NCBI RefSeq assembly: GCF_003635165.1
Contig: NZ_ML058616.1
Coordinates: forward strand, 186,001-250,000
DNA length: 64,000 nucleotides
Reading direction: 5' to 3'
DNA from: Burkholderia sp. Nafp2/4-1b
Lineage (GTDB): Bacteria; Pseudomonadota; Gammaproteobacteria; Burkholderiales; Burkholderiaceae
Shown here: positions 1 to 8,123 of the stretch, in pieces
Layout: every line of letters begins with the position of its first letter
Position numbering within the stretch: the first letter of the stretch is position 1
The notes under the pieces: model-generated
Database searches by the model: none
What the model was told of the DNA's origin: nothing
The model's input: the letters and a program-made list of their open reading frames with translations, nothing else
Made by a program: the position numbers and the translations under genes

Positions 1-118
1 TGTCCGGACATCTCGATCATCCCGTTTTATCGAACGATTCATCAAAAACTTTCCGATTTTCAGGATGAATGTAGGCCGCCACACTGGCGATGTCAATTTC
101 CGAACAGGCCCTGTCGCC
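1..118. other. Intergenic region upstream of the MFS gene
   Basis: No gene is visible here. The first ten bases form a perfect palindrome (TGTCCGGACA), the kind of short dyad bound by GntR-type regulators, but its partner gene would lie outside the window. The segment from about 20 to 60 is AT-richer than its surroundings and may carry the promoter of the MFS gene. An in-frame ATG at 65 would add 18 residues to that protein; I did not use it because the extension looks unlike a membrane protein N-terminus. Confidence 0.4.
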
Positions 119-1375
119 ATGGATACCTCCTGCCTCGCTTCCCCGTCCTCGCCCGCCCGCGATGCGCGCGGCCCGGCCCATCGCTGGCGCGTGCTCGCGG
201 CCGGCGTCGCCGCGAACATGAGCTTTTCCGCCGCCGCGGCCGGCATTCCGACCACCGCCGTGTGGATGCGCTCGGCCTACCACCTCGACAACGGCGCGCT
301 CGGCCTCGTGCTCGGCGCGCTCGGCTTCGGCGTCGCGCTGTCGGAACTGCCGTGGGGTATCGCCGCCGATCGCTTCGGCGATCGTCGCGTGCTGCTCACC
401 GGCCTCGTCGCGACAGCCGCGATGCTCGCGCTGATGGTGGCCACGATCGTCCCGAGCGCACACGCGGTGCCGCCGCTCATGCGCGTCGTCGCGGCGATGT
501 GCTGCGTCGGCCTGCTCGGCGGCAGCGTGAACGGCTCGAGCGGGCGCGCGGTGATGCGCTGGTTCGGCGAGCGCGAACGCGGGCTCGCGATGAGCATCCG
601 CCAGACGGCCGTGCCGCTCGGCGGCGGCGTGGGCGCGGCGCTGCTGCCGTCGCTCGCGTCGCATGCGGGCTTCGCCGCGGTGTACGGTTCGTTGATGCTG
701 CTGTGCGCCGGCTCGGCCGCGCTGACGTGGCGCTGGCTGCACGAACCGCCCGACACGCCGGCCGCCGCGCACCGCCCGATCGCGCAGCAGCAGCCGGCCG
801 TGCCCGCGCGCAGCCCGCTCGCGAACGGCCGCGTGTGGCGCATCGTGCTCGGCATCGGTGCACTTTGCGCGCCGCAGTTCGCGGTGCTCACGTTCGCGAC
901 CGTGTTCCTGCACGATTTCGGCCGGCTCGGCCTCGCCGGGATCAGCGCGGCGATGGTCGCGTTGCAACTCGGCGCGATGGTGATGCGCGTCTGGAGCGGA
1001 CGCCATACCGACCGGCACGGCAACCGGCGCGCGTACCTGCGCGGGTCGGTGTGCGTCGCGGCCGGATCGTTCGCGCTGCTCGCGGCGGCGACTGCCGGCA
1101 GCCCGCACGTGCCGTTCGCCGCGATCGTCGCGATTCTCGTGTTCGCCGGGATCTGCGTGTCGGCGTGGCACGGCGTCGCGTACACCGAACTCGCGACGCT
1201 CGCCGGCGCGAACCAGGCGGGCACCGCACTCGGGATGGCGAATACGATCGTCTATCTCGGGCTGTTCGCGACGCCGCTCGCGATTCCGCCGTTGCTTGCC
1301 GTCAGTTCGTGGAGCGTGGTGTGGCTCGTGACCGCGCTGATCGCCGCCGCGACTTACCCGCTGTTCGCGCGATAG
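119..1375 (+). CDS. MFS transporter
   Basis: This 418-residue protein has alternating hydrophobic segments consistent with 12 transmembrane helices, split into two halves by a hydrophilic loop near residue 225 (rich in Ala, Pro and Gln). The motif between helices 2 and 3 (GIAADRFGDRRVLL) is the classic MFS loop signature and identifies the family. It should sit in the inner membrane and move a small solute by proton exchange or as a uniporter; the substrate cannot be read from sequence. The start at 119 (MDTSCLAS) is preferred, with the in-frame ATG at 65 as the alternative. It is followed by the convergent GST gene. Confidence 0.85.
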   Translation: MDTSCLASPSSPARDARGPAHRWRVLAAGVAANMSFSAAAAGIPTTAVWMRSAYHLDNGALGLVLGALGFGVALSELPWGIAADRFGDRRVLLTGLVATAAMLALMVATIVPSAHAVPPLMRVVAAMCCVGLLGGSVNGSSGRAVMRWFGERERGLAMSIRQTAVPLGGGVGAALLPSLASHAGFAAVYGSLMLLCAGSAALTWRWLHEPPDTPAAAHRPIAQQQPAVPARSPLANGRVWRIVLGIGALCAPQFAVLTFATVFLHDFGRLGLAGISAAMVALQLGAMVMRVWSGRHTDRHGNRRAYLRGSVCVAAGSFALLAAATAGSPHVPFAAIVAILVFAGICVSAWHGVAYTELATLAGANQAGTALGMANTIVYLGLFATPLAIPPLLAVSSWSVVWLVTALIAAATYPLFAR

Positions 1376-1480
1376 CGACAGTCATAGCGATCACGCTGGC
1401 GATCGCGCTGCATACGCGAACGCCGTCACGCGTGCGGCGTACGCAGCTCTTCCGAGGCATGCCATGCCACGCCGCCGCCG

Positions 1481-2119
1481 TCATGCCGCCTCGCGCGCCA
1501 GCGCACGCCGCGCGGCCGGCCGCTCGGCTTCGCGCTGCGCATGCGCGGTCCATGCGCGATGCCGCGTCATGTCGAGCCCGATCGCGACGCCCCAGCGATA
1601 CAGCACCAGCAGGAACGGATCGACGATGGAATGGCCGCCCGGTTCGGCCCACGTGCGTCCGTCGGCGAACGCGGCTTCGATCGTCGCGTTCGCGACATCG
1701 ATCAGCTCGCGCCCATGCGCACTGATCGCGCCGTGCAGCGCCGGATCGCCGATGAAGCGCCCGGGCCGCCACAGCGTGCCGTAGCCGACGCCGTGCACCC
1801 AGCCGACCAGCCACGCGAGCCATTCGTGGCAGCGCGCCTCGCGCAGCGGATCGTCGAGCGGCAGCAATCGCGCATCCGGATATCGGCGCGCGAGATAGGT
1901 CAGGATCGCCGGTGTTTCGGTCAGCACGCGCGGTTCGCCGGGAATCGCGAGCACCGGCACACGGGCTTTCGGGTTGATCGCGAGATAGCGCGCTTCGAGG
2001 TTCTGCTGCTCGCGCACGGACACGATCTCGATGTCGAACGGCGCGCCGGTTTCCTCGAGCGCGATGTGGGCCGCGAGCGAGCACGCGCCCGGCGAAAGAT
2101 AGAGACGATAGCGGTTCAT
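1481..2119 (-). CDS. Glutathione S-transferase, beta/BphK-like class
   Basis: The 212-residue protein has an N-terminal thioredoxin-like domain beginning MNRYRLYLSPGACSL. The SPGACSL element carries the cysteine typical of bacterial beta-class GSTs, and the TETPAI segment near residue 68 matches the glutathione gamma-glutamyl site. The remainder is an all-alpha C-terminal domain. Such enzymes conjugate glutathione to electrophiles in the cytoplasm. The start at 2119 was chosen because homologues begin at this point; an upstream ATG-frame extension to 2209 runs into the regulatory dyad. The gene is divergent from a GcvA-type LysR regulator, which is the obvious candidate to control it. Confidence 0.88.
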   Translation of the reverse strand: MNRYRLYLSPGACSLAAHIALEETGAPFDIEIVSVREQQNLEARYLAINPKARVPVLAIPGEPRVLTETPAILTYLARRYPDARLLPLDDPLREARCHEWLAWLVGWVHGVGYGTLWRPGRFIGDPALHGAISAHGRELIDVANATIEAAFADGRTWAEPGGHSIVDPFLLVLYRWGVAIGLDMTRHRAWTAHAQREAERPAARRALAREAA

Positions 2120-2208
2120 GATGGCGTTGCCCTGTGGGCCCGTTGGAAGATGGAACCGAGTGTAGGAACCCAGCGCATGCCATCGCAAACGATGAATTGT
2201 CGTGCTCA

Positions 2209-2229
2209 CGCATTAGTGATACTAATGCG
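2209..2229. promoter_or_regulatory. Perfect 21-bp dyad between GST and lysR genes
   Basis: Arms CGCATTAGT and ACTAATGCG are exact inverted copies around a GAT spacer (9-3-9). The inner part contains ATTAG and CTAAT half sites; CTAAT is the core reported for GcvA binding. The dyad ends two bases before the LysR start codon and lies about 90 bases from the GST start, so it probably covers the divergent promoter and serves autoregulation. Binding is inferred; the dyad itself is read directly. Confidence 0.75.
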
Positions 2230-2231
2230 CG

Positions 2232-3149
2232 ATGCGACGCATTCACCTCCCTCCACTGCAGACGCTGCGCGCGTTCGAAGCCGCCGTGCGGCTGCAGAGC
2301 TTCACGCGCGCGGCCGACGAACTCGCGCTCACGCAAGGCGCGGTCAGCCAGCACATTCGTGCGCTCGAAGCGCAGCTCGGCTATCCGCTGTTCACGCGGG
2401 AACGCAACGGCGCGACGCCGACGCATGCCGCGCATGCCCTGGTGCTGCAGGTGCGCCAGGGCCTGAGCGTGCTCGAACGCGCGTTCGAACCTGCGCTCGC
2501 GCAGCGCAGGCCGCGCACCTGCGACGTCACGCTGAACGTGAGCGTGCTGCCGAGCGTCGCCGAACGCTGGCTCGCACCGCGCCTGCCGCGCTTCGCGGCC
2601 GCGCATCCGCAGATCGCGATCGTGCTGCATCCGGACGCGGCACTCGCGCCGCTGCGCAAGCGCGACCGAATCGACGTCGCGCTGCGTTACGGGCCCGGCA
2701 CGTGGCCGGGCGTCGTCGCCGAGAAGCTGATGAACGAGACGGTCTTTCCGGTCGCGAGCCCCGCATACCGCAATCGCGACGGCATCGCGCCGCGTGCACC
2801 GGCCGATCTCGTGCGCGCGACGCTGCTGCGCCACCCCGCGCAGCCGTGGGAACCGTGGTTCCAGGCCGCGCGCCTCGACCTCACCGAATCGGCGCGCGCG
2901 CCGCGCTTCACCGATGCGAACGCGCTGATCGACGCGACGCTGAAAGGCCGCGGCGTCGCGCTCGCACGGCGCTCGCTGATCGAACCGGAGCTGGCGGCCG
3001 GCACGCTCGTGCGCGTGTCGACGGTGCGCATCACCGACGTGTATGCGCACTACGTGGTGTGGCGCCCCGGTCATCCGCACGAAGCCGCGATTCGCACGTG
3101 GCTCGACTGGCTGCGCAGCGAAGTGCGGCGCAGGACGCCGCGCCGCTGA
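2232..3149 (+). CDS. LysR-family transcriptional regulator, GcvA-like
   Basis: A 305-residue LysR regulator. Residues 5-65 form the winged helix-turn-helix (PLQTLRAFEAAVRLQSFTRA, then AVSQHIRALEAQLG), and the C-terminal part is a type 2 periplasmic-binding-like effector domain. The opening PPLQTLRAFEA is typical of the GcvA/AmpR subgroup. It is transcribed away from the GST gene. There is no purine-rich ribosome-binding site before the ATG at 2232, because the 21-bp dyad occupies that space, so the transcript may be leaderless or very short-leadered. The controlled target is probably the GST and possibly the gene itself. Confidence 0.9.
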   Translation: MRRIHLPPLQTLRAFEAAVRLQSFTRAADELALTQGAVSQHIRALEAQLGYPLFTRERNGATPTHAAHALVLQVRQGLSVLERAFEPALAQRRPRTCDVTLNVSVLPSVAERWLAPRLPRFAAAHPQIAIVLHPDAALAPLRKRDRIDVALRYGPGTWPGVVAEKLMNETVFPVASPAYRNRDGIAPRAPADLVRATLLRHPAQPWEPWFQAARLDLTESARAPRFTDANALIDATLKGRGVALARRSLIEPELAAGTLVRVSTVRITDVYAHYVVWRPGHPHEAAIRTWLDWLRSEVRRRTPRR

Positions 3150-3170
3150 GGCCGCTACTCATGCTGACGT

Positions 3171-5396
3171 TCACGCGCGCGTCGGCATCGCCACCTTGTC
3201 GAGTGTGATCGGCAGATCGCGCACGCGCACACCCGTCGCGTGATGGACGGCATTCGCGATCGCCGCCGGCACGCCGGTGATGCCGATCTCGCCGATCCCG
3301 CGAATGCCCAGCGGATTGAAATGCGTGTCGCGTTCGTCGACGAAGCTCACGTCGAGCTCGCCGATATCCGCGTTCACGGGCACGTGATATTCGGCGAGAT
3401 TCGCATTCGTGAAACGGCCATGCCGTACGTCGAGATACGACCCTTCCTCGAGCGCGGTGCCGAGCCCCCACACCATCCCGCCGATCAGCTGGCTGCGCGC
3501 GGTCTTCGCATTGAGCACGCTGCCGACGCTGTACACACCGACGATGCGTGGTACACGGATCGTGCCGAGCTCGGCATCGACGTGCACTTCGGCGAACACC
3601 GCGCCGAACGAATGCGACGCATAGCGCGACTTCTCGTCGCCCGGCTTCGACGTCGCCTCCGCTTCGATCGGCCGTCCGCCCGCGCGCGCGATCAGCGCGG
3701 CGGCCGGATCGCGTCGCGACGGCTCGCCGCGATGCACGACCCAGCCGTTGTCGACCGTCACGTCATCGGCCGCGATACCGTGCAGCGGCGACGCCGGATC
3801 GGCGATCGCCAGCGCGATCAGCTTCGCGCGCGCCTGCAGCGCGGCATCGCGCACGGCCGGCGCGACGCTCGCCGCCGATTGCGAGCCGCCCGATACCGGC
3901 GCGCGCGGCAGGCTCGAATCGCCGAGCGCGAAGCGCACGTTCTGCGGCGCGAAGCCGAGCGCGTCGGCGGCGACCTGCGTCATGACCGTGTACGTTCCCG
4001 TGCCGATGTCCTGCGTGCCCGACGCGACTTCCGCCGTGCCATCCGGCAGGATGCGCGCCCGCGCCGACGCCTCGCTGCGATTCGCGGGATACGTCGCGGC
4101 CGCCATCCCGAGACCGATCAGCGTGTCGCCGTCGCGCATCGTGCGCGGCGCGCCGGTACGCCGCGACCAGCCGAAGCGCCGCGCGCCGGCCTCGTAGCAT
4201 TCGCGCAGCTTGTTGCTCGACCACGGCTTGCCCTCCTGCGGGTCGACTTCCGCGAAATTCGCGAGCCGCAGTGCGACCGGGTCCATGCCGAGCCGCCATG
4301 CGAGCTCGTCCATCGCCGATTCGAGCGCGAACGAACCGGACGCCTCGCCGGGCGCGCGCATGAACGTCGGCGTGCCGACGTTCAGTGACACGATCCGGTG
4401 CGTGGTCGCCTGGTTCGGCACCGCGTACATGATCCGCGACGGCATCGCGCACATTTCCGTCCAGTCCTCGAACGTCGACGTGGTGACGATCGAGTCGTGG
4501 CGCATCGCCGTCAGCGTGCCGTCCTCGCGGGCTGCCAGCACGACGCGCTGTTCGGTGAACGGCCGCCCGCCGACCGGGCCGAACATCTGCGGCCGCGTCA
4601 GCACGAGCCGCACCGGGCGCCCGACCTGCCGCGCGGCCATCGCGCACAACGACACGTGCGACCACGACGAGCCCTTGCAGCCGAAGCCGCCGCCGAGGAA
4701 CGGCGAAATCACCCGCACGTGTTCCGGCGCGATGCCGAATACCGCCGCCACCGCCGTGCTCGCGCCCGACACGCCCTGCGTCGCGTCGTGCAGCGTGAGT
4801 GTCGGGCCGTCCCAGTGCGCCATCGTCGCGTGCGGCTCGATCGGGTTGTGGTGCTGCATCGGCGTCGTGTAGGTGGCGTCGACGTGTACCGCGCCGGCGC
4901 GCAGCCCGGCATCGACGTCGCCGCGCTGTGTGTCCATCGGTCGCCCCTGCTGCTTCGGCGGCACGCGCGCGCCGCGCTTGCCCTGCGCGAAATCGAGTGC
5001 GGCATTGCTCGCGCGATAGCGCACCCGTACCGCATTCGCGGCGTCGGTCGCCTGCTCGAGCGTTTCGGCGACGACGACCGCGACCGGTTCGTTGCTGTAG
5101 CGCACCGTATCGTCCTGCAGCAACGTGAGCCGGCGCCCGGCCGGCGGCGACAGCGGCGGGCGGCCGCCGTTGGGCAGCCGCATCGCATTCTCGTGCGTCA
5201 TGACGAGCAACACGCCTGGCATCGCGCGTGCGCGCGCCGTGTCGATCGATGCGATGCGCCCGGATGCGATCGTGCTGGTGACGAGCACCGCATGTGCGAG
5301 CCGCGTATCGGCGAATTCGGCCGCGTAGTGCGCGCCGCCCGTCACCTTGAGTACGCCGTCGACACGGTCGAGAGGCTGTCCGGTCAACGTGTTCAT
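3171..5396 (-). CDS. paoC: Periplasmic aldehyde oxidoreductase, molybdenum-binding subunit (PaoC-like)
   Basis: The 741-residue protein belongs to the xanthine dehydrogenase/aldehyde oxidase large-subunit family. The N-terminal domain (VDGVLKVTGGAHYAAEF) is the aldehyde oxidase a/b hammerhead fold, followed by the molybdopterin-binding domains with GGGFGCKG near residue 240. The C-terminal GIRGIGEIG carries the catalytic glutamate, about residue 703, near the position known in E. coli PaoC. The length matches PaoC (732 residues). It lies last in the paoA-paoB-paoC order and its ATG overlaps the paoB stop in an ATGA. It oxidises aldehydes to acids; the cytosine-form cofactor expected for this group is inferred. 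Confidence 0.92.
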   Translation of the reverse strand: MNTLTGQPLDRVDGVLKVTGGAHYAAEFADTRLAHAVLVTSTIASGRIASIDTARARAMPGVLLVMTHENAMRLPNGGRPPLSPPAGRRLTLLQDDTVRYSNEPVAVVVAETLEQATDAANAVRVRYRASNAALDFAQGKRGARVPPKQQGRPMDTQRGDVDAGLRAGAVHVDATYTTPMQHHNPIEPHATMAHWDGPTLTLHDATQGVSGASTAVAAVFGIAPEHVRVISPFLGGGFGCKGSSWSHVSLCAMAARQVGRPVRLVLTRPQMFGPVGGRPFTEQRVVLAAREDGTLTAMRHDSIVTTSTFEDWTEMCAMPSRIMYAVPNQATTHRIVSLNVGTPTFMRAPGEASGSFALESAMDELAWRLGMDPVALRLANFAEVDPQEGKPWSSNKLRECYEAGARRFGWSRRTGAPRTMRDGDTLIGLGMAAATYPANRSEASARARILPDGTAEVASGTQDIGTGTYTVMTQVAADALGFAPQNVRFALGDSSLPRAPVSGGSQSAASVAPAVRDAALQARAKLIALAIADPASPLHGIAADDVTVDNGWVVHRGEPSRRDPAAALIARAGGRPIEAEATSKPGDEKSRYASHSFGAVFAEVHVDAELGTIRVPRIVGVYSVGSVLNAKTARSQLIGGMVWGLGTALEEGSYLDVRHGRFTNANLAEYHVPVNADIGELDVSFVDERDTHFNPLGIRGIGEIGITGVPAAIANAVHHATGVRVRDLPITLDKVAMPTRA

Positions 5397-6394
5397 GCGA
5401 CACCTCCCGCGGTTCCTGCTGCCGTTTTCACTGCGCGGACGATCGCGCGCTGCGCGAGCGCGACCTTGAAGCCGTTGCCGTCGAGCGGCCGCGCATCGCG
5501 CAACGCGAGCGCGGCCGCTTCCTGCAGCGTCGTGTCGGTCAGCGGGTGCCCGGCGAGATGCTGCTCCGCGGCCGTCGCGCGCAGCGGCTTGTGCGCGACG
5601 CCGCCGAGCGCGATCCGCGCCTCGGCGACGCGCGGGCCGTCCATCCGCAACGCGGCGGCCACCGACACCAGCGCGAACGCGTAGCTCGCGCGGTCGCGCA
5701 CCTTCAGGTAATGCGCATGGTCCGCAAAGCGCGGCGGCGGCAGATCCACCGCTGTGATCAATTCGCCCGGTTCGAGCGTCGTGTCGAGATCGGGCCGGTC
5801 GCCGGGCAAACGGTGAAACGACGCGAACGGAATCTGCCGCGCGCCGCGCGGGCCGCTCACCTGCACGACGGCATCGAGCGCTGCGAGCGCGACACTCATG
5901 TCCGACGGGTTCACCGCGACGCACTGCGGGCTGGCGCCGAGAATCGCGTGCATCCGGTTGTGGCCGCCGAGGGCCGCGCAGCCGCTGCCGGGCTGGCGCT
6001 TGTTGCATTGCGCGAACGCGGTGTCGTAGAAATACGGGCAACGCGTGCGCTGCATCAGGTTGCCGCCGACGGTCGCCATGTTGCGCAATTGCGCGGACGC
6101 ACCGGCGAGCAGCGCCTGCGACAGCAGCGGATAGTCGGCACGGACGCGCGGATGATCGGCCGCGTCGCTGTTGCGCACGAGCGCACCGATCCGCAGCCCG
6201 CCGTCGGGCAACGCATCGACCGCGTCGAGTCCGGCGATGCGCGTGATGTCGATGAGCGCGACGGGCCGCGCGACACCGCCCTTCATCAGGTCGAGCAGGT
6301 TCGTGCCGCCGCCGATGAACGCCGCGCCTGGCCGCTGCGCCGCGCGCACCGCGCCGGCGACGTCGGTTGCGCGTTCGTAGGAGATCGCTTCCAT
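5393..6394 (-). CDS. paoB: Periplasmic aldehyde oxidoreductase, FAD-binding subunit (PaoB-like)
   Basis: The 333-residue protein is the CO dehydrogenase-type flavoprotein subunit. FIGGGTNLLDLMK (residues 26-38) and MATVGGNLMQ (106-115) are the two FAD-binding loops. Immediately after them, cysteines at about 119, 130, 139 and 159 match the additional [4Fe-4S] cluster that distinguishes E. coli PaoB from most flavoprotein subunits of this family. It passes electrons between the molybdenum and iron-sulphur subunits. The start at 6394 was chosen because homologues begin MEAISYERA. It sits 19 bases after the paoA stop and overlaps paoC by four bases. Confidence 0.9.
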   Translation of the reverse strand: MEAISYERATDVAGAVRAAQRPGAAFIGGGTNLLDLMKGGVARPVALIDITRIAGLDAVDALPDGGLRIGALVRNSDAADHPRVRADYPLLSQALLAGASAQLRNMATVGGNLMQRTRCPYFYDTAFAQCNKRQPGSGCAALGGHNRMHAILGASPQCVAVNPSDMSVALAALDAVVQVSGPRGARQIPFASFHRLPGDRPDLDTTLEPGELITAVDLPPPRFADHAHYLKVRDRASYAFALVSVAAALRMDGPRVAEARIALGGVAHKPLRATAAEQHLAGHPLTDTTLQEAAALALRDARPLDGNGFKVALAQRAIVRAVKTAAGTAGGVA

Positions 6395-6413
6395 TTGCGG
6401 TGCCCTCCGTCGG

Positions 6414-7172
6414 CTAGGTGCGCGATCCGTGCGCGGCGCGCACGGCGGCAACGATGTTCGAGTACGCGCCGCAGCGGCACAGATTGCCGCTCATCCGTTC
6501 GCGGATCTCGTCGTCCGACAGTTGCGCGGGGCGCCGCCGCACGTCGTCGGTGGCCGCGCTCGCCGCGCCCGACGCGAATTCGTCGAGCAGCGCGGTCGCC
6601 GAACACAGCTGGCCGGACGTGCAGTAGCCGCACTGGAACGCATCGTGTTCGACGAACGCGCGCTGCACCGGGCTCAGCACGCCGCCTCGCGCGAGCCCTT
6701 CGACGGTCGTGATGCGCTCGCCTTCGTGCATTACCGCGAGCGTCAGGCACGCGTTGATGCGCCGCCCGTCGACGAGCACCGTGCACGCACCGCACTGCCC
6801 GCGGTCGCAGCCCTTCTTCGTGCCGGTGAGCCCCGCGTATTCGCGCAGCGCGTCGAGCAGCGTGACGCGCGGTTCGAGTTGCAGCGTGTATGCGCGCCCG
6901 TTGATGTCGAGATGCACCGGCTGCGCGGGTACCGCTTCGCGATGCGGGGGGACCGATGCGGGTGCCACGTGCGCGGGCTGCGCATGAACGTGCGATGCGG
7001 CGCTTGCCGTCGCGGCCGCCGCCGCGGTTTGCAGGAAGCGGCGGCGCGCGGCACTCGGCGGCGGCGTATCGTGCGGCGCCGGTGGCGCCGCTGAATGGCC
7101 GGGCGCGGGTGTCGGCGAGCCGGCATCGCGCGCGGGTTCAGCACTGGGGGAATGGGGTCGTTCGCTGGACAT
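6414..7172 (-). CDS. paoA: Periplasmic aldehyde oxidoreductase, 2Fe-2S subunit (PaoA-like)
   Basis: About 252 residues. A twin-arginine signal (ARRRFLQTAAAAA, arginines 43-45) lies after an unusually long Pro/Ala-rich N-terminus. The first [2Fe-2S] domain has CDRGQCGACTV and the second has CGYCTSGQ and CRCGAY. This is the exported small subunit; in E. coli the signal on PaoA carries the whole complex to the periplasm, so the same is inferred here. An alternative start at 7190 (MERAEV) is possible because the GGAG overlapping it could also serve the ATG at 7172. It is first in the operon. No PaoD-like maturation factor follows paoC in this window. Confidence 0.88.
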   Translation of the reverse strand: MSSERPHSPSAEPARDAGSPTPAPGHSAAPPAPHDTPPPSAARRRFLQTAAAAATASAASHVHAQPAHVAPASVPPHREAVPAQPVHLDINGRAYTLQLEPRVTLLDALREYAGLTGTKKGCDRGQCGACTVLVDGRRINACLTLAVMHEGERITTVEGLARGGVLSPVQRAFVEHDAFQCGYCTSGQLCSATALLDEFASGAASAATDDVRRRPAQLSDDEIRERMSGNLCRCGAYSNIVAAVRAAHGSRT

Positions 7173-7190
7173 GACTTCTGCTCGCTCCAT

Positions 7191-7781
7191 GGTGTGATGG
7201 ACGCGGATGTGCCGCCCCTGTGCGGATGGCCGCGCGGGACAGCACGCGTATCGGGGCACCTAGCAATTCCGGTGCCGCGGCGATGCGCGCATAGCGCGTC
7301 CCGCTCGGGCCGGCATCGGGTCGGGCTGTGAACGCGCGCGTGGCCAGCCGCGCCGGCTTGCATGGCGCATGCATGTCGCTACGCTGGCGCGTGGCTGTCA
7401 GTGCGCTGGCAGATCGGCAAAAACGTCCGTTTTTCGGCGTGGCGGGCACCCCATCGACCGTCGATTGCCGACGCGCATTTGCCGTACCGCACGGGATGTA
7501 CGCATCGCGATACCACGCTGTCGCGTTGCACGCGGTGCGCCGTTGCACCCGCAGTTGCGCACGCCGTTGCACGCGCCGTTGCACACGCGTGTAAATGCGT
7601 CCGGCCGCTGCGTCCGCTGGAAAATTCCACCACGCGCGCCGGGAGCCCCGCGCGAAAGCATTCGGTCAGCTTTGCGAAAGCCGTTCGCGATCATGTGCCG
7701 GTAGCAAACGATTCACCGAATCGTCGCATCGCACCGGCATACTCGGAAACGTTTCACGATCCGCCTGCCAGGAGAGTAGTC
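7191..7781. other. 591-bp intergenic region between paoA and the lipoprotein gene
   Basis: This divergent region should contain promoters for paoABC and for the lipoprotein-phospholipase pair. I see no convincing protein in it. Open frames exist on both strands, but they are Arg/Ala/Cys-rich composition artefacts without ribosome-binding sites. Its notable content is the 12-bp repeat at 7539-7586. Sequence from about 7620 to 7780 is less GC-rich and leads into a good GGAGAG ribosome-binding site before 7782. Confidence 0.5.
7539..7586. repeat. 12-bp direct tandem repeat, four units
   Basis: Four adjacent 12-base units follow the pattern GCCGTTGCACNC: GCCGTTGCACCC, GCAGTTGCGCAC, GCCGTTGCACGC and GCCGTTGCACAC. 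A further GCGTTGCACGCG just upstream is a diverged relative. The array is in an intergenic region, about 195 bases before the lipoprotein start. No function is assigned. Confidence 0.7.
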
Positions 7782-8066
7782 ATGCGTCGCGTTGCCCTCG
7801 TCGTCGTTCTATGTGCCTCCACGCTCTTCGCCGCCTGCAGCGACGATGCGCCGCACGACACGCACGCGGCCGACGCCTCGCAACCGGCAAGCGCATCGTC
7901 CGGCTCCGCGAGCGCATTCAACAGCAATGCCGGCGCGAGCGCCGCCGCGTCCGATGCCGCGCCGCTCGCGCCGCCCGTCGTCCACTACCCGCCCGACGAT
8001 GACGACGACGCGAAGCCCGCGACGAACGCGGGCGCGTCCGCCGCCGCCGCTTCGTCGCCGCACTGA
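7782..8066 (+). CDS. Small lipoprotein upstream of phospholipase C
   Basis: A 94-residue protein with a lipoprotein signal: basic start MRR, hydrophobic stretch, then LFAAC with the lipidated cysteine near residue 20. The mature part is Ala/Ser-rich and low-complexity, with an acidic DDDDD patch near the C-terminus. A strong GGAGAG site precedes the ATG. It lies 57 bases ahead of the phospholipase gene on the same strand and is probably co-transcribed. No family was recognised. It could be a secretion or folding helper for the phospholipase, as plcR is in Pseudomonas, but there is no visible similarity to PlcR. Confidence 0.75.
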   Translation: MRRVALVVVLCASTLFAACSDDAPHDTHAADASQPASASSGSASAFNSNAGASAAASDAAPLAPPVVHYPPDDDDDAKPATNAGASAAAASSPH

Positions 8067-8123
8067 GCGCGCCGTTTCCGTCTCCGTTTCCGTCCCCCGA
8101 TCGCAGAACCGAGGTGAAATAAC

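Noticed and set aside
1-10. TGTCCGGACA palindrome at the window edge
   Set aside because: A 10-bp palindrome is frequent by chance in GC-rich DNA and its context is cut off.
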